From Pseudomonas fluorescens (GTDB taxonomy: Bacteria; Pseudomonadota; Gammaproteobacteria; Pseudomonadales; Pseudomonadaceae), in NCBI RefSeq assembly GCF_000730425.1, contig NZ_CP008896.1, positions 5,022,001 to 5,086,000 of the forward strand: 64,000 nt of DNA, read 5' to 3'. Position 1 is the stretch's first letter, and each line of letters starts with the position of its first letter. Shown piece by piece: positions 16,511-25,814 of this stretch. The notes under the pieces were generated by a model. That model saw only the letters and a program-made list of their open reading frames with translations. It was not told the origin of the DNA and searched no databases. A program made the translations under genes and the position numbers.

Positions 16511-19051
16511 ATGACTGCCATGACCCGTCGCCTGGATCGCCCTGGATTCATGCCACGTTTGTCTTCCCACCATTTGCTGCGCCCACGCCTGGCCGAGCCG
16601 TTGCTGGCTAGCGAGGCGCGGGTCAGGTTGCTGTGCGCACCGGCCGGCAGTGGCAAGAGTGCCTTGCTGGCCGAATGTGCCCTGCGGGCCCCGGCGAGCG
16701 GCCAGGTGTATTGGCTGGCGCTCAACGGCGCGGCCCTGGAACCACTGGAGTTGTGTCAACGCCTGGCACAAAGCCTGGGCCTGGCGTTTATCGATGAAGC
16801 CACCTTGTTGCTGGACTTGAGCCGCTGGCAAGCGCCGGCCTGGCTGATGCTCGATGACTATTGCCGAGTGGCGGCACCGGCTTTGGATGCCTTGCTCGAT
16901 CGGGTGCTGGCGGCCAGCAGCCCGACCTTGATCTGGTGGCTGGGTGCGCGGCGTCGGCCAGCCTGCAATTGGCCGCGTCTGCTGCTCGATGATGAGTTGT
17001 GGGAGTGCGGCACTGCGGAGTTGGCGTTCGATCAGCAGGAGATTCAGCAACTGCTCGATCATCACACAGGGACGGGACAGACCGCCGACAAGGTCCTGCA
17101 GTTTTGCGCCGGCTGGTGCGCAGGGGTGCGTATCGCCCTGCTCGAAGGCGACAGTCATCCCGACAGCGGCGCCTGGCATGGGCGTTCCCAGACCTTGCTC
17201 GATTATTTGCAACACGAGCTGTTCAGCACGTTGCCCGAAGAGTTGGAGGAAGCCTGGCGCGTACTGGCGCACTTGCCGCGTTTCAATCCGAGCTTGTGCG
17301 AGCACTTGTTCGGGTTTGGCGATGGGGCCGGTTACCTGCGCGATCTTCAGGCCCTGGGCGCGTTTATCGAACCCTGGGAAGACTCACCGGACTGGCTGCA
17401 CGTCTTCACCCCCCTGGCTCAGTTGCTGCGCGACGAACCCTGGCCGGCCCGGCGTTCCTGGCACCGGCGTGCCTGCCAATGGTTTAGCGCCGCACAGGAT
17501 TGGCAGGCTGCATTCGAGCAGGCACTGCTGGCTGAGGAGTACGAAATGGCCGTCAGCCTGCTGGAACATTTCAGTTTTGAAGACCTGTTCCGCCAGCAGA
17601 ATGCGGTGCTGTTGTTGCGCCTGCATGAGCAACATGGTGATGAGTTGATGCTCGGCTCGGCGCAAAGGGTGGGGCTGGTCACGGCGGCCTTGCTGTTTGC
17701 CGGGCGTTTCGACCAGGCCGCGCAATGTATCGATCAACTGGCACGTTTCACGCCGCAACCCACGGCAGCCCAGCAACGGCACCTGCTGGCGCGCTGGCAG
17801 GCGCAGTGGGGGTGGCTGTTGCACCTTAATGGGGACGCGGTACCTGCGCGCGAGCATTTTCTGGAGGCGTTGAATGACTTGCCGGACAGCGCCTGGACGT
17901 CGCGGTTGATGTGCTTGTCGGGGCTGACCCAGCAAGCGCTGTTGCGCGGCGAGCTGGACGTGGCCCAGGCCCTCAACCGCGAGGCGTTGTGCCTGGCGCG
18001 GGCCAATGGTTCGTTGCTGCTGGAGGCGGTGCTGGAGCTTGATCATGCCCAACTGCTGGAACAGCGGGGCGCACCGTATCGGGCCCAGAGCCTGTTGGAA
18101 GGCGTGCAGGCGATGCTGGTGCAACAGCGCCTCAAGGCCGGGCCGTTGATGGGCCGGCTCGCCTTGCGCCGTGGGCACCTGGCATTGCGCCAGGGGCATG
18201 ACACCTTGGCCCGCGAGTGCCTTGAAGCCGGCCTGGGCATGTGCTTGTACAGCCAGGACAAGCGCGTGCTCTATGGTTTCCTCGGGTTGGCGATGCTGGC
18301 GGCCAATCGTGGTGATTACGCCCAGGCGTTTATCCAGTTGCGCGACGCCGAACGCCTGATGCAGCGTCGACATGTGCCCGACACGGTGTATCGGGCCGTG
18401 TTGCTGTTGCTCAGTGGGCATTTCTGGCTGCAGCAGGGGCGAGCCGAACTGACCCAGGAAGCGGTCAGCCGGGTGCTGCGCCACTTTCACGGCCCCCAGG
18501 CCAAACAGGCCCCGCCGGCGACCCTGGAGCTGATCCCCCGGCTGGAATACCTGCTGGTGCTGGCCCAGGTCAAATTGCGCCGGGCCGAGCAGCCTATCCA
18601 GCGGCTCATGGCCCTGCTCGACACCGCCCGCGAGCGAGGCATGCAGTGCCTGGAAGTGGAGCTGCACTTGGTCTTGGGCGAGGTGGCCTGGCAGTTGGGC
18701 GAGCGAGCGCAGGCGATGTGTGCGCTGCAAACCGGGCTGGCCCTGGCGGCGCGCTGCCAGGTGCAGCAGGCCGTGCGTGAACTGCGCCTGCGTCAGCCGG
18801 GGCTGCTCAGTGAGTTGGGGCTTGAACCCCAAGAGGCGGTGGCGGCGCCAGGGGAGAACCCGCTGAGCCAGCGGGAGCTGGAAGTGTTGCAACTGATCGC
18901 CCTGGGCAACTCCAACCTGGAAATTGCCGATCGGCTGTTTATCTCGCTGCACACGGTCAAGACCCATGCACGGCGGATTCACAGCAAGTTGGGGGTGGAG
19001 CGACGGACCCAGGCAGTGGCCAAGGCCAAGATCCTGGGCCTGATGGCCTGA
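16511..19051 (+). CDS. MalT-type LuxR ATP-dependent transcription regulator (LAL/STAND)
   Basis: 846-residue regulator. P-loop APAGSGKS is at 43-50, with the Walker B-like WLMLDD near 115-120. A long array of TPR-like helices covers about 330-770, and a C-terminal LuxR helix-turn-helix occupies roughly 785-846 ([41 protein letters not shown]). Such proteins bind ATP and an inducer, then oligomerise on DNA, as MalT does. It lies at the end of the aldolase-hydrolase-SDR-DUF1302-DUF1329 cluster and is very likely its activator. The start is the ATG with GGGACG upstream. The inducer is unknown. Confidence 0.88.
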   Translation: MTAMTRRLDRPGFMPRLSSHHLLRPRLAEPLLASEARVRLLCAPAGSGKSALLAECALRAPASGQVYWLALNGAALEPLELCQRLAQSLGLAFIDEATLLLDLSRWQAPAWLMLDDYCRVAAPALDALLDRVLAASSPTLIWWLGARRRPACNWPRLLLDDELWECGTAELAFDQQEIQQLLDHHTGTGQTADKVLQFCAGWCAGVRIALLEGDSHPDSGAWHGRSQTLLDYLQHELFSTLPEELEEAWRVLAHLPRFNPSLCEHLFGFGDGAGYLRDLQALGAFIEPWEDSPDWLHVFTPLAQLLRDEPWPARRSWHRRACQWFSAAQDWQAAFEQALLAEEYEMAVSLLEHFSFEDLFRQQNAVLLLRLHEQHGDELMLGSAQRVGLVTAALLFAGRFDQAAQCIDQLARFTPQPTAAQQRHLLARWQAQWGWLLHLNGDAVPAREHFLEALNDLPDSAWTSRLMCLSGLTQQALLRGELDVAQALNREALCLARANGSLLLEAVLELDHAQLLEQRGAPYRAQSLLEGVQAMLVQQRLKAGPLMGRLALRRGHLALRQGHDTLARECLEAGLGMCLYSQDKRVLYGFLGLAMLAANRGDYAQAFIQLRDAERLMQRRHVPDTVYRAVLLLLSGHFWLQQGRAELTQEAVSRVLRHFHGPQAKQAPPATLELIPRLEYLLVLAQVKLRRAEQPIQRLMALLDTARERGMQCLEVELHLVLGEVAWQLGERAQAMCALQTGLALAARCQVQQAVRELRLRQPGLLSELGLEPQEAVAAPGENPLSQRELEVLQLIALGNSNLEIADRLFISLHTVKTHARRIHSKLGVERRTQAVAKAKILGLMA

Positions 19052-19080
19052 GCGACGGCACTACAGAGAATGGAGACCAA

Positions 19081-19172
19081 ATGTGGGAGCGGGCTTGCTC
19101 GCGAAAGCGGTGTATCAGTCGCCGGATAAATTGACTGAAGCACCGCTTTCGCGAGCAAGCTCGCTCCCACAT
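19081..19172. repeat. REP doublet (GAGCGGGCTTGCTCGCGA class), may terminate the regulator transcript
   Basis: ATGTGGGAGCGGGCTTGCTC and its complement GCGAGCAAGCTCGCTCCCAC flank 50 bases. The right unit is followed by six T, so the structure can work as a terminator for the regulator gene. Confidence 0.85.
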
Positions 19173-19199
19173 TTTTTGTGTGCATTCAGTAAGGGTGGG

Positions 19200-19988
19200 T
19201 CAGGGCTGGTAGCCCATCCGCCAACTCACCGCCTGGCTCGCCGCAAGCAATTGCCCGGCGGCGGGTCCATCTTCATCGGCATGGAACAGCGAGGTAGGCC
19301 CTACCACCGTCATCACGGCCACCACCTGTCCCATCCCATTGAACACCGGCGCCGAGAGCGCATCGACCCCCGGCATCAGCAAGCCATGGACAAAGTGCAG
19401 GCCACGTTGGCGAATCTGCTCGCAGGTTTGTGCATAGCTCTGATCGTCCGCCAGTGCATGGGCGGTACCGGTCTGGATTTCCCGGGTGCGCAGGTCCAGG
19501 GTCTCCCGCTCAGGTAGAAACGCACTGAACACCAACCCGGTGGAAGAGCTGAGCAGCGGCAGCACCGACCCCAACTGTGTCACCACCGTGACCGCGCGCA
19601 CCGCCGGTTCGATATGCACCACGGTCGCGCCGTGGTTGCCCCACACCGCGAGAAAGCAGGTTTCATTCAATTCATCGCGCAACTGTGCCAGGGGCAGGGT
19701 GGCGACTTTCAGCACGTCCATGCTGCCCAGCGCCGCCAGCCCCACCCGCAAAGCCTCGCGGCCCAGGCCGTAATGGTTGGTGGCGACGTTCTGTTCGGCA
19801 AAACCCGAGGCAATCAGGGCTTGCAAGTAACGGTGGACCTTACTCGCCGGCATCTGCACATGCTCGGCCAGACGCGACAAGGACGTGGCCGGCGACAGTT
19901 CGGCCAGGGCCTTGAGGATGTCGGTGCCGACTTCGGCCGAGCGGACTTTCTGTTTACCGGTGTCGCGGGGGGCGGGCGGCTTTTCCAT
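19200..19988 (-). CDS. hmgR: IclR-family repressor HmgR
   Basis: 262-residue IclR-type regulator. The N-terminal winged helix is at about 18-75 (VGTDILKALAEL, TSLSRLAEHVQMPASKVHRYLQALIASGF). The effector-binding domain is at 95-260 (LRDELNETCFLAVWGNHGATVVHIEP, LPLLSSSTGLVFSAFLPE, GVDALSAPVFNGMGQVVAVMTVVGP). Divergent from hmgA, with inverted repeats in between. In P. putida HmgR represses hmgABC and is relieved by homogentisate, and the same arrangement is seen here. Shine-Dalgarno is weak. Confidence 0.88.
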   Translation of the reverse strand: MEKPPAPRDTGKQKVRSAEVGTDILKALAELSPATSLSRLAEHVQMPASKVHRYLQALIASGFAEQNVATNHYGLGREALRVGLAALGSMDVLKVATLPLAQLRDELNETCFLAVWGNHGATVVHIEPAVRAVTVVTQLGSVLPLLSSSTGLVFSAFLPERETLDLRTREIQTGTAHALADDQSYAQTCEQIRQRGLHFVHGLLMPGVDALSAPVFNGMGQVVAVMTVVGPTSLFHADEDGPAAGQLLAASQAVSWRMGYQP

Positions 19989-20029
19989 GGAGAGCGTATG
20001 TCCGAAAGACGAATGGCGGTCTTTATAGC

Positions 20030-20076
20030 TTGACGCTCGACATCGAGCAAATTACGTTATGCGTAACTGGATTACG
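20030..20076 (+). promoter_or_regulatory. hmgA promoter with overlapping HmgR operator repeats
   Basis: TTGACG (20030-20035) and TACGTT (20053-20058) are 17 bases apart. Three alternating half-sites, ATTACG (20051), CGTAAC (20062) and ATTACG (20071), form two overlapping inverted repeats. The second, CGTAACTGGATTACG, resembles the palindrome reported for HmgR of P. putida. The sites cover the -10 and the transcription start, as expected for a repressor. Confidence 0.7.
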
Positions 20077-20078
20077 AT

Positions 20079-20086
20079 AAAAACAA
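20079..20086 (+). promoter_or_regulatory. Hfq/Crc CA motif before hmgA
   Basis: AAAAACAA fits AAnAAnAA and lies 21 bases before the hmgA ATG. Homogentisate genes are known to be under Crc control in P. putida, which supports the reading. Confidence 0.45.
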
Positions 20087-20107
20087 CTTCCTTACTGAGG
20101 ATGATCC

Positions 20108-21391
20108 ATGACCCTCGATTATCAATCGGGCTTTGGCAACGAATTCGCCAGCGAAGCCTTGCCAGGCGCGCTGCCGGTCGGCCAGAACTCTCCGCAAAAA
20201 GCTCCCTACGGGCTGTACACCGAGCTGTTCTCCGGTACCGCCTTCACCATGGTACGCAGCGAAGCCCGGCGCACCTGGCTGTACCGCATCCAGCCGTCGG
20301 CCAATCATCCGGCGTTCGTCAAGCTGGAGCGGCAACTGGCCGGTGGCCCGTTGGGCGAGGTCACGCCCAACCGCCTGCGCTGGAACCCGCTGGATATCCC
20401 GGCTGAACCTACCGACTTTATCGATGGGCTGGTGGCCATGGTGGCCAACGCCGGCGCCGAAAAGCCTTCAGGCATCAGCATCTATCATTACCGCGCCAAC
20501 CGCTCCATGGAGCGCGTGTTCTTCAACGCCGACGGCGAGCTGCTGATCGTTCCCGAGCAGGGCCGCCTGCGCATCGCCACCGAACTGGGTGTGCTGGAGG
20601 TCGAGCCGCTGGAAATCGTCGTGCTGCCACGGGGCTTGAAATTTCGCATCGAACTGCTGGATGCCCAGGCCCGTGGCTACGTTGCGGAAAACCACGGCGC
20701 GCCGCTGCGCCTGCCGGACCTGGGGCCGATTGGCAGCAATGGCCTGGCCAACCCCCGGGATTTCCTGACCCCGGTCGCCCACTACGAAAACCTTTCGCAA
20801 CCCACGCCTCTGGTGCAGAAGTTCCTCGGCGAGCTGTGGGGCTGCACCCTGGACCATTCGCCGTTGAACGTGGTGGCCTGGCACGGCAATAACGTGCCGT
20901 ACAAATACGACCTGCGCCGCTTCAACACCCTCGGTACGGTGAGTTTCGATCACCCGGACCCGTCGATCTTTACCGTGTTGACCTCGCCCACCAGCGTCCA
21001 CGGCCTGGCCAACCTCGACTTCGTGATCTTCCCGCCGCGCTGGATGGTGGCCGAGAACACCTTCCGGCCGCCGTGGTTCCACCGCAACCTGATGAACGAA
21101 TACATGGGGCTGATCCACGGCGCCTACGATGCCAAGGCCGAAGGTTTCCTGCCGGGCGGTGCGTCGCTGCACAGTTGCATGAGTGCCCATGGCCCGGATG
21201 GCGAGACCTGTACCAAGGCCATCGCCGCGGACCTGGCGCCGCACAAGATCGATAACACCATGGCTTTCATGTTCGAGACCAGCCAGGTGCTGCGCCCGAC
21301 CCGGTTCGCCCTGGACTGCCCGCAACTGCAAACCACCTACGACGCTTGCTGGGCCACGTTGCCGGCAACCTTCAACCCGAATCGGAGATAA
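20108..21391 (+). CDS. hmgA: Homogentisate 1,2-dioxygenase
   Basis: Iron(II) ring-cleavage dioxygenase converting homogentisate to maleylacetoacetate in tyrosine/phenylalanine breakdown. 427 residues. The opening [19 protein letters not shown] is diagnostic. The three iron ligands are conserved at His325, Glu331 (HRNLMNE) and His361 (MSAHG), with the +6/+36 spacing of the human enzyme. First gene of hmgA-fahA-maiA: three bases to fahA, whose ribosome site lies inside the hmgA end. Regulated by divergent hmgR. Confidence 0.97.
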   Translation: MTLDYQSGFGNEFASEALPGALPVGQNSPQKAPYGLYTELFSGTAFTMVRSEARRTWLYRIQPSANHPAFVKLERQLAGGPLGEVTPNRLRWNPLDIPAEPTDFIDGLVAMVANAGAEKPSGISIYHYRANRSMERVFFNADGELLIVPEQGRLRIATELGVLEVEPLEIVVLPRGLKFRIELLDAQARGYVAENHGAPLRLPDLGPIGSNGLANPRDFLTPVAHYENLSQPTPLVQKFLGELWGCTLDHSPLNVVAWHGNNVPYKYDLRRFNTLGTVSFDHPDPSIFTVLTSPTSVHGLANLDFVIFPPRWMVAENTFRPPWFHRNLMNEYMGLIHGAYDAKAEGFLPGGASLHSCMSAHGPDGETCTKAIAADLAPHKIDNTMAFMFETSQVLRPTRFALDCPQLQTTYDACWATLPATFNPNRR

Positions 21392-21394
21392 ACC

Positions 21395-22693
21395 ATGACT
21401 CAGTCCACTCTCACCCGTAGTTGGGTGGCCTCGGCCAACGGTCACACGGATTTCCCCCTGCAGAACCTGCCCCTGGGCATCTTCAGCCTCAATGGTTCGG
21501 CAGCGCGCAGTGGCGTGGCGATTGGCGAGCATATTTTTGATCTGCAGGCCGCCCGTGACCTGTTTGACGGTGACGCGCGCCGCGCCATCGATGCCATGGC
21601 AGACGGCCAACTGAATGCTTTCTTTGAACTGGGCCGTGGCCCGCGGGTTGCCTTGCGCGAACGCCTGCTGGCACTGCTGGCCGAGGGCAGCAGCCAGCAA
21701 GCCAGGCTGCAAGCCCTGGGTGCCCAGGTGTTGCCGCTGGCCGCAGATTGCCAGATGCACCTGCCCGCGAAAATCAACGATTACACCGACTTCTACGTCG
21801 GCATTGAGCACGCGCAGAACGTTGGCAAACTGTTCCGCCCGGACAACCCCTTGCTGCCCAACTACAAGTACGTGCCGATTGGTTATCACGGCCGTGCGTC
21901 GACGATCCGTACCTCCGGCACCGAGGTGCGCCGGCCCAAGGGCCAGACCCTGCCAGCCGGCCAGACCGAACCGACCTTCGGCCCCTGCGCCCGCCTGGAC
22001 TACGAATTGGAGCTGGGTATCTGGATCGGCCAGGGCAATGCCATGGGCGACTCGATTGCCATTGGCGATGCCGCCGAGCATATCGCCGGCTTCTGCCTGC
22101 TCAACGACTGGTCGGCGCGGGATATCCAGGCCTGGGAATACCAGCCGCTAGGGCCATTCCTGTCGAAAAGCTTTATCACCAGCATCTCGCCCTGGGTGGT
22201 CACGGCCGAAGCGCTGGAACCGTTCCGCAAGGCCCAGCCTGCGCGTCCGGCCGGTGATCCACAACCGCTGCCGTATCTGTTGGACACCCACGACCAGGCG
22301 GCTGGCGGCTTTGATATCGAACTGCAAGTGCTGCTGACCACCGCCGCGATGCGCGAGCAGAACCTGCCGGCCCATCGCCTGACCCTGAGCAACACCCGGC
22401 ACATGTACTGGACCGTGGCGCAAATGGTCGCGCACCACAGCGTCAACGGCTGCCAGTTGCAGGCCGGCGACCTGTTTGGTTCGGGCACCTTGTCGGGCCC
22501 TGAAGCCGGCCAGTTCGGCAGCTTGCTGGAAATCACCGAAGGTGGGAAAAAACCGATCGAACTGGCCAGCGGCGAGGTGCGCAAATTCCTTGAAGACGGC
22601 GACGAAATCATCCTGCGCGCTCGCTGCACGCGGGACGGTTTTGCTTCCATCGGCTTTGGCGAATGCCGTGGCACCGTGGTTGCGGCGCGCTGA
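21395..22693 (+). CDS. fahA: Fumarylacetoacetase
   Basis: Hydrolyses fumarylacetoacetate to fumarate and acetoacetate, the last step of the homogentisate pathway (called hmgB in pseudomonads). 432 residues: an N-terminal SH3-like domain (about 15-115), then the metal-binding catalytic domain with YTDFYVGIEHAQNVG, GYHGRASTI and the DYELELGIWIGQGN metal-ligand segment. LLNDWSARDIQAWEYQPLGPF and the C-terminal FGECRGTV are also present. Length fits the eukaryotic-type fumarylacetoacetase. GGAG precedes the ATG, inside the hmgA 3' end. Confidence 0.96.
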   Translation: MTQSTLTRSWVASANGHTDFPLQNLPLGIFSLNGSAARSGVAIGEHIFDLQAARDLFDGDARRAIDAMADGQLNAFFELGRGPRVALRERLLALLAEGSSQQARLQALGAQVLPLAADCQMHLPAKINDYTDFYVGIEHAQNVGKLFRPDNPLLPNYKYVPIGYHGRASTIRTSGTEVRRPKGQTLPAGQTEPTFGPCARLDYELELGIWIGQGNAMGDSIAIGDAAEHIAGFCLLNDWSARDIQAWEYQPLGPFLSKSFITSISPWVVTAEALEPFRKAQPARPAGDPQPLPYLLDTHDQAAGGFDIELQVLLTTAAMREQNLPAHRLTLSNTRHMYWTVAQMVAHHSVNGCQLQAGDLFGSGTLSGPEAGQFGSLLEITEGGKKPIELASGEVRKFLEDGDEIILRARCTRDGFASIGFGECRGTVVAAR

Positions 22694-22705
22694 GAGGGCA
22701 GGGGC

Positions 22706-23341
22706 ATGGAACTCTATACCTACTATCGCTCCACCGCGTCTTACCGGGTGCGTATCGCCCTGGCACTCAAGGGCCTGGACTTCACCGCGCTGCCGGTCAA
22801 CCTGCTGGTGCCCAAGGGGGGCGCCAACCGCCAGCCCGAGTACCTGGCGATCAACCCCCAGGGCCGGGTACCGGCCTTGCGCACCGATGAGGGCCAATTG
22901 TTGATTCAGTCGTCGGCGATCATCGAGTACCTGGACGAACGTTATCCACAGGTGCCGATGCTCGCCAAGGATCTGGCAACCCGCGCCCACGAGCGGGCGG
23001 TGGCTTCGATCATTAGCTGTGACATTCATCCGCTGCACAACTCCAGCACCCAGAATCTGTTGCGCCAGTGGGGGCATGACGAGGCGCAATTGCTGGAGTG
23101 GATCGGGCACTGGATCAGCCAGGGCCTGGGCGCCGTGGAGCAATTGATCGGCGAGCAGGGTTACTGCTTTGGCGACCAGCCAGGGCTGGCGGATGCGTTT
23201 CTGATTCCACAGTTGTACGCGGCAGAGCGCTTCAAGGTGGCGCTGGATGGCTACCCACGAATCCTGCGGGTCGCCGCGCTGGCAGCAGAACACCCCGCAT
23301 TCATCCAGGCCCACCCCGCAAACCAACCCGACACCCCCTGA
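22706..23341 (+). CDS. maiA: Maleylacetoacetate isomerase
   Basis: Zeta-class glutathione S-transferase that isomerises maleylacetoacetate to fumarylacetoacetate using glutathione (hmgC of pseudomonads). 211 residues. The thioredoxin-like N-terminal domain has the active-site stretch YYRSTASYRVRIAL, in which the usual SSCS is STAS; the catalytic serine pair is kept. NPQGRVPAL and SSAIIEYLDE bind glutathione, and CDIHPLHN is typical of the zeta class. Starts 12 bases after fahA with AGGGGC before the ATG. Confidence 0.95.
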   Translation: MELYTYYRSTASYRVRIALALKGLDFTALPVNLLVPKGGANRQPEYLAINPQGRVPALRTDEGQLLIQSSAIIEYLDERYPQVPMLAKDLATRAHERAVASIISCDIHPLHNSSTQNLLRQWGHDEAQLLEWIGHWISQGLGAVEQLIGEQGYCFGDQPGLADAFLIPQLYAAERFKVALDGYPRILRVAALAAEHPAFIQAHPANQPDTP

Positions 23342-23344
23342 CCC

Positions 23345-23418
23345 CTGCACGAGCCGGCTTGCCGACGATGACGTTGTACCTGATACACCGCCATCGCCGG
23401 CAAGCCGGCTCCTGCACG
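23345..23418. repeat. REP doublet between maiA and the MFS gene
   Basis: GAGCCGGCTTGCCGACGAT and CGCCGGCAAGCCGGCTCCTG form an inverted pair with a short spacer. It separates maiA from the transporter and could stabilise the hmg mRNA end. Confidence 0.8.
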
Positions 23419-23430
23419 CGGATACCCCAT

Positions 23431-23438
23431 AAAAACAA
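23431..23438 (+). promoter_or_regulatory. Hfq/Crc CA motif before the MFS transporter
   Basis: AAAAACAA, fitting AAnAAnAA, stands 15 bases before the transporter ATG and next to its ribosome site AGGTA. Confidence 0.4.
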
Positions 23439-23453
23439 AACAGGTACCTTGCG

Positions 23454-24788
23454 ATGCACAATCAGATTGCCAGCTTTCGCGCGGCACTCGACGCCCGTCC
23501 GGTGTCGCGCTACCAGTGGTTGATTCTCCTGTTATTGGCGTTGCTGCTGGTGACTGATGGCTACGACGCCCAGGTGCTGGGCTACGTGGTCCCGGCGCTG
23601 GCCCAGGACTGGGGGCTGGAAAAGGCCGCCTTCGGCCCGGTGTTCAGCGCCAACCTGCTGGGGCTGACCCTCGGCTCCCTGGCCGTGACGCCCCTGGCTG
23701 ACCGCTTCGGTGTACGCCGCATTTTGCTCGCTTGCGTCTTGATCTACGCCAGCCTCACGGTGCTGATGGTATTTGCCAACTCCCTGAACACGCTGATGGC
23801 CGCGCGGTTTATCTGTGGCATTGGCATGGGCGGCGCGATGCCCAGCGCCATGGCCTTGATGTCGGAGTACTCGCCGCCGCGCATGCGCACCTTGATGGTG
23901 ACGTTGGCGGCCTGTGGCTTTTCGTTCGGAGGGGCTGCCGGCGGCTTTGTGGCGGCAGGCTTTATCGACAGCTTCGGCTGGCAGGCGGTGTTCCTCGCCG
24001 GTGGCGTGACGCCGTTGCTGTTGTTTCCATTCCTGGTATGGCTGTTGCCTGAATCCCTGCCGCGTTTGTTGCGTGATGCACCGCCCTATGCGCGCCTGCA
24101 AAAAGTCACGGCGCGCATGCTGCCCGGTTGGCAGGCACCGGCGGCCAGCGAAGAACAGAATCGCCAGGAGCAGGACAGCAAACTGACCGTGGTGGAGTTG
24201 TTTCGCAATGGTTATGCTCGGCCGACGCTGCTGATCTGGTCGACCTTTTTTGTCAGCCTGATCCTGCTGTATTTCATGATCAGTTGGTTGCCGTCACTGC
24301 TGCTGGAAAGTGGCATGGCCTTGAATAAAGCCAACCTGGTGACGTCGATGTTTCTGTTTGCCGGCACCGTGGGCGCAATTGGCATGGCCTGGTTTGCCGA
24401 CCGCCTGAAAAGCAAAGTGCGCCTGCTTTCCGTTGTGTTGGCGGCGGCGGCGGTGTGCACCATTCTGCTGGGGCTCAACCATGACAACCCGCGTTACCTG
24501 GTGGCGTTTGTGTTTGCAGCGGGCTTTTGCATCATCGGCGGCCAGTTGACCCTCAATGCCTTTGCCAGCAACTTCTACCCGGCCCATGTGCGGGCCACGG
24601 GCACGGGCTGGGCACTGGGTGTCGGGCGGTTTGGTTCGATCCTCGGGCCGCTGTTTGGCAGCATGCTGCTGGCGATGCACGTGCCGGTGCAGCAGATTTT
24701 CTTTTTTTGCGCGATCCCGGCAGTGATCGCCGCGTTGCTGATCATTCAGGTGCGCACGCCGCAAGCCAAGCCTCCCCTAAAGGTCTGA
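23454..24788 (+). CDS. MFS transporter, aromatic acid:H+ symporter type
   Basis: 444-residue, 12-helix major facilitator. The first helix carries LLLVTDGYDAQVLGYVVP, the acidic DGYD(A/G)Q motif of the AAHS family (PcaK, BenK, VanK). The loop 2-3 signature is PLADRFGVRRI, and the second half has the related ADRLKSKVRLL. A central cytoplasmic loop lies at about 205-245. Placed directly after hmgA-fahA-maiA, it probably imports homogentisate or a related aromatic acid such as 4-hydroxyphenylacetate; substrate is inferred from context. Confidence 0.88.
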   Translation: MHNQIASFRAALDARPVSRYQWLILLLLALLLVTDGYDAQVLGYVVPALAQDWGLEKAAFGPVFSANLLGLTLGSLAVTPLADRFGVRRILLACVLIYASLTVLMVFANSLNTLMAARFICGIGMGGAMPSAMALMSEYSPPRMRTLMVTLAACGFSFGGAAGGFVAAGFIDSFGWQAVFLAGGVTPLLLFPFLVWLLPESLPRLLRDAPPYARLQKVTARMLPGWQAPAASEEQNRQEQDSKLTVVELFRNGYARPTLLIWSTFFVSLILLYFMISWLPSLLLESGMALNKANLVTSMFLFAGTVGAIGMAWFADRLKSKVRLLSVVLAAAAVCTILLGLNHDNPRYLVAFVFAAGFCIIGGQLTLNAFASNFYPAHVRATGTGWALGVGRFGSILGPLFGSMLLAMHVPVQQIFFFCAIPAVIAALLIIQVRTPQAKPPLKV

Positions 24789-24799
24789 GGCCCGTCACA

Positions 24800-24828
24800 T
24801 GCAGGGGCCGGCTTGCCGGCTCCTCCTA
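24800..24828. repeat. Single collapsed REP unit
   Basis: GCAGGGGCCGGCTTGCCGGC followed directly by TCCTCC: a REP palindrome with its spacer lost. It overlaps the last bases of the convergent SirB1 gene. Confidence 0.6.
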
Positions 24829-25629
24829 GTGCACCACCGCGCCAGGTGGCAGGTGGCCCAGGCGTTCAGTCAGTCTCAGCCGCTGCACCGGGTCCTCGCT
24901 GAGCAGCAGCGCATGCTCCAGATCAAAACGCTCGGCATTCGGGCAATCCAGGTGCTTATACAGGCTGGCCCGCGCCAGATAGTCGGCGGCATTGGCGTCG
25001 CCCAGCTCCAGCACTCGTTCGGCGTCGATCAGCGCCGCCAGGTGATTGTCATTGGCCAGGTGCAGTTGCCGCAGGTTGCGCGACAGCCGTTGCAGGATCA
25101 GCCGCGGCTCAGCGCTACGCAGGTGTTCGGCTTGCAGCTTGAGAGTGGGGCCGTACTGGCGTTGCAGCAATTCGCGGCAGTCGTTGGGGTACAGTCGCCG
25201 CCCGCCACAAGGGTCGAGCAAATGGTCGGCGCCATTTACCCGTAGCAGAAAGTGCCCCGGAAAGTTCACCCCGACCATGGGGATCTCCAGGCGTCGTGCC
25301 AACTCCAGGGCAATCAGGCCCAGGGCCAGGGGCTGCCCGCGCTGGCGTTGCAAGACCTTGTCCAGCAGTGCGGCGGCAGGGCGCAGCGGGGTGAAGTCGT
25401 CCTGGGCGAACCCCAGCTCATTCATCATCCGCAGCAATGGCTGGCCCAGCTCATCGGCGGGTAGCAAAGGCATGCGGAGGCTGACCTGCTGTTGCAGCAC
25501 AGCAACGTCAGCCAGGATCGCCCGTGGGGCCACCGCAGGGTCGTGCTCGGCAGCGATCCATAACGCCGCTTCAAACAGCGCCGGTGGCGAACGGTGCAGG
25601 CAGTCGAAAAAGGCTTGGCGGGGATTCAT
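24826..25629 (-). CDS. SirB1-family transglutaminase-like protein
   Basis: 267-residue cytoplasmic protein of the SirB1 family. The transglutaminase-like part (about 90-170) contains QRGQPLALGLIALELARRLEIPMVGVNFPGHFLLRV and the following DPCGGR. Notably the usual catalytic cysteine of papain-like relatives is not evident in this stretch. A TPR-like C-terminal half (195-260) follows. Orthologues elsewhere are often beside prmC/hemA, but here it stands alone and convergent with the MFS gene. Function unknown. Confidence 0.75.
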   Translation of the reverse strand: MNPRQAFFDCLHRSPPALFEAALWIAAEHDPAVAPRAILADVAVLQQQVSLRMPLLPADELGQPLLRMMNELGFAQDDFTPLRPAAALLDKVLQRQRGQPLALGLIALELARRLEIPMVGVNFPGHFLLRVNGADHLLDPCGGRRLYPNDCRELLQRQYGPTLKLQAEHLRSAEPRLILQRLSRNLRQLHLANDNHLAALIDAERVLELGDANAADYLARASLYKHLDCPNAERFDLEHALLLSEDPVQRLRLTERLGHLPPGAVVH

Positions 25630-25814
25630 TGCATTCTCCGTCGGATGTCTCGTTTTAGCCTTGCAGAGAACTTTCGTCCAGCTTCTTGAGAATCAGCCTA
25701 CTTGTTTATGTCACAAAGCCTGAAATTGCGGCCGGCTTATTCCCGCGTGCTCCGGCAATCTTTTACCGGCGGCCTATACTTGGCGACTACAAGAAGTGAT
25801 TCGGGAGCTTGACG

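Noticed and set aside
20468..22081. 537-codon frame antisense to hmgA/fahA
   Set aside because: Low-complexity, His/Gln/Ala-rich shadow of two strongly supported enzymes.
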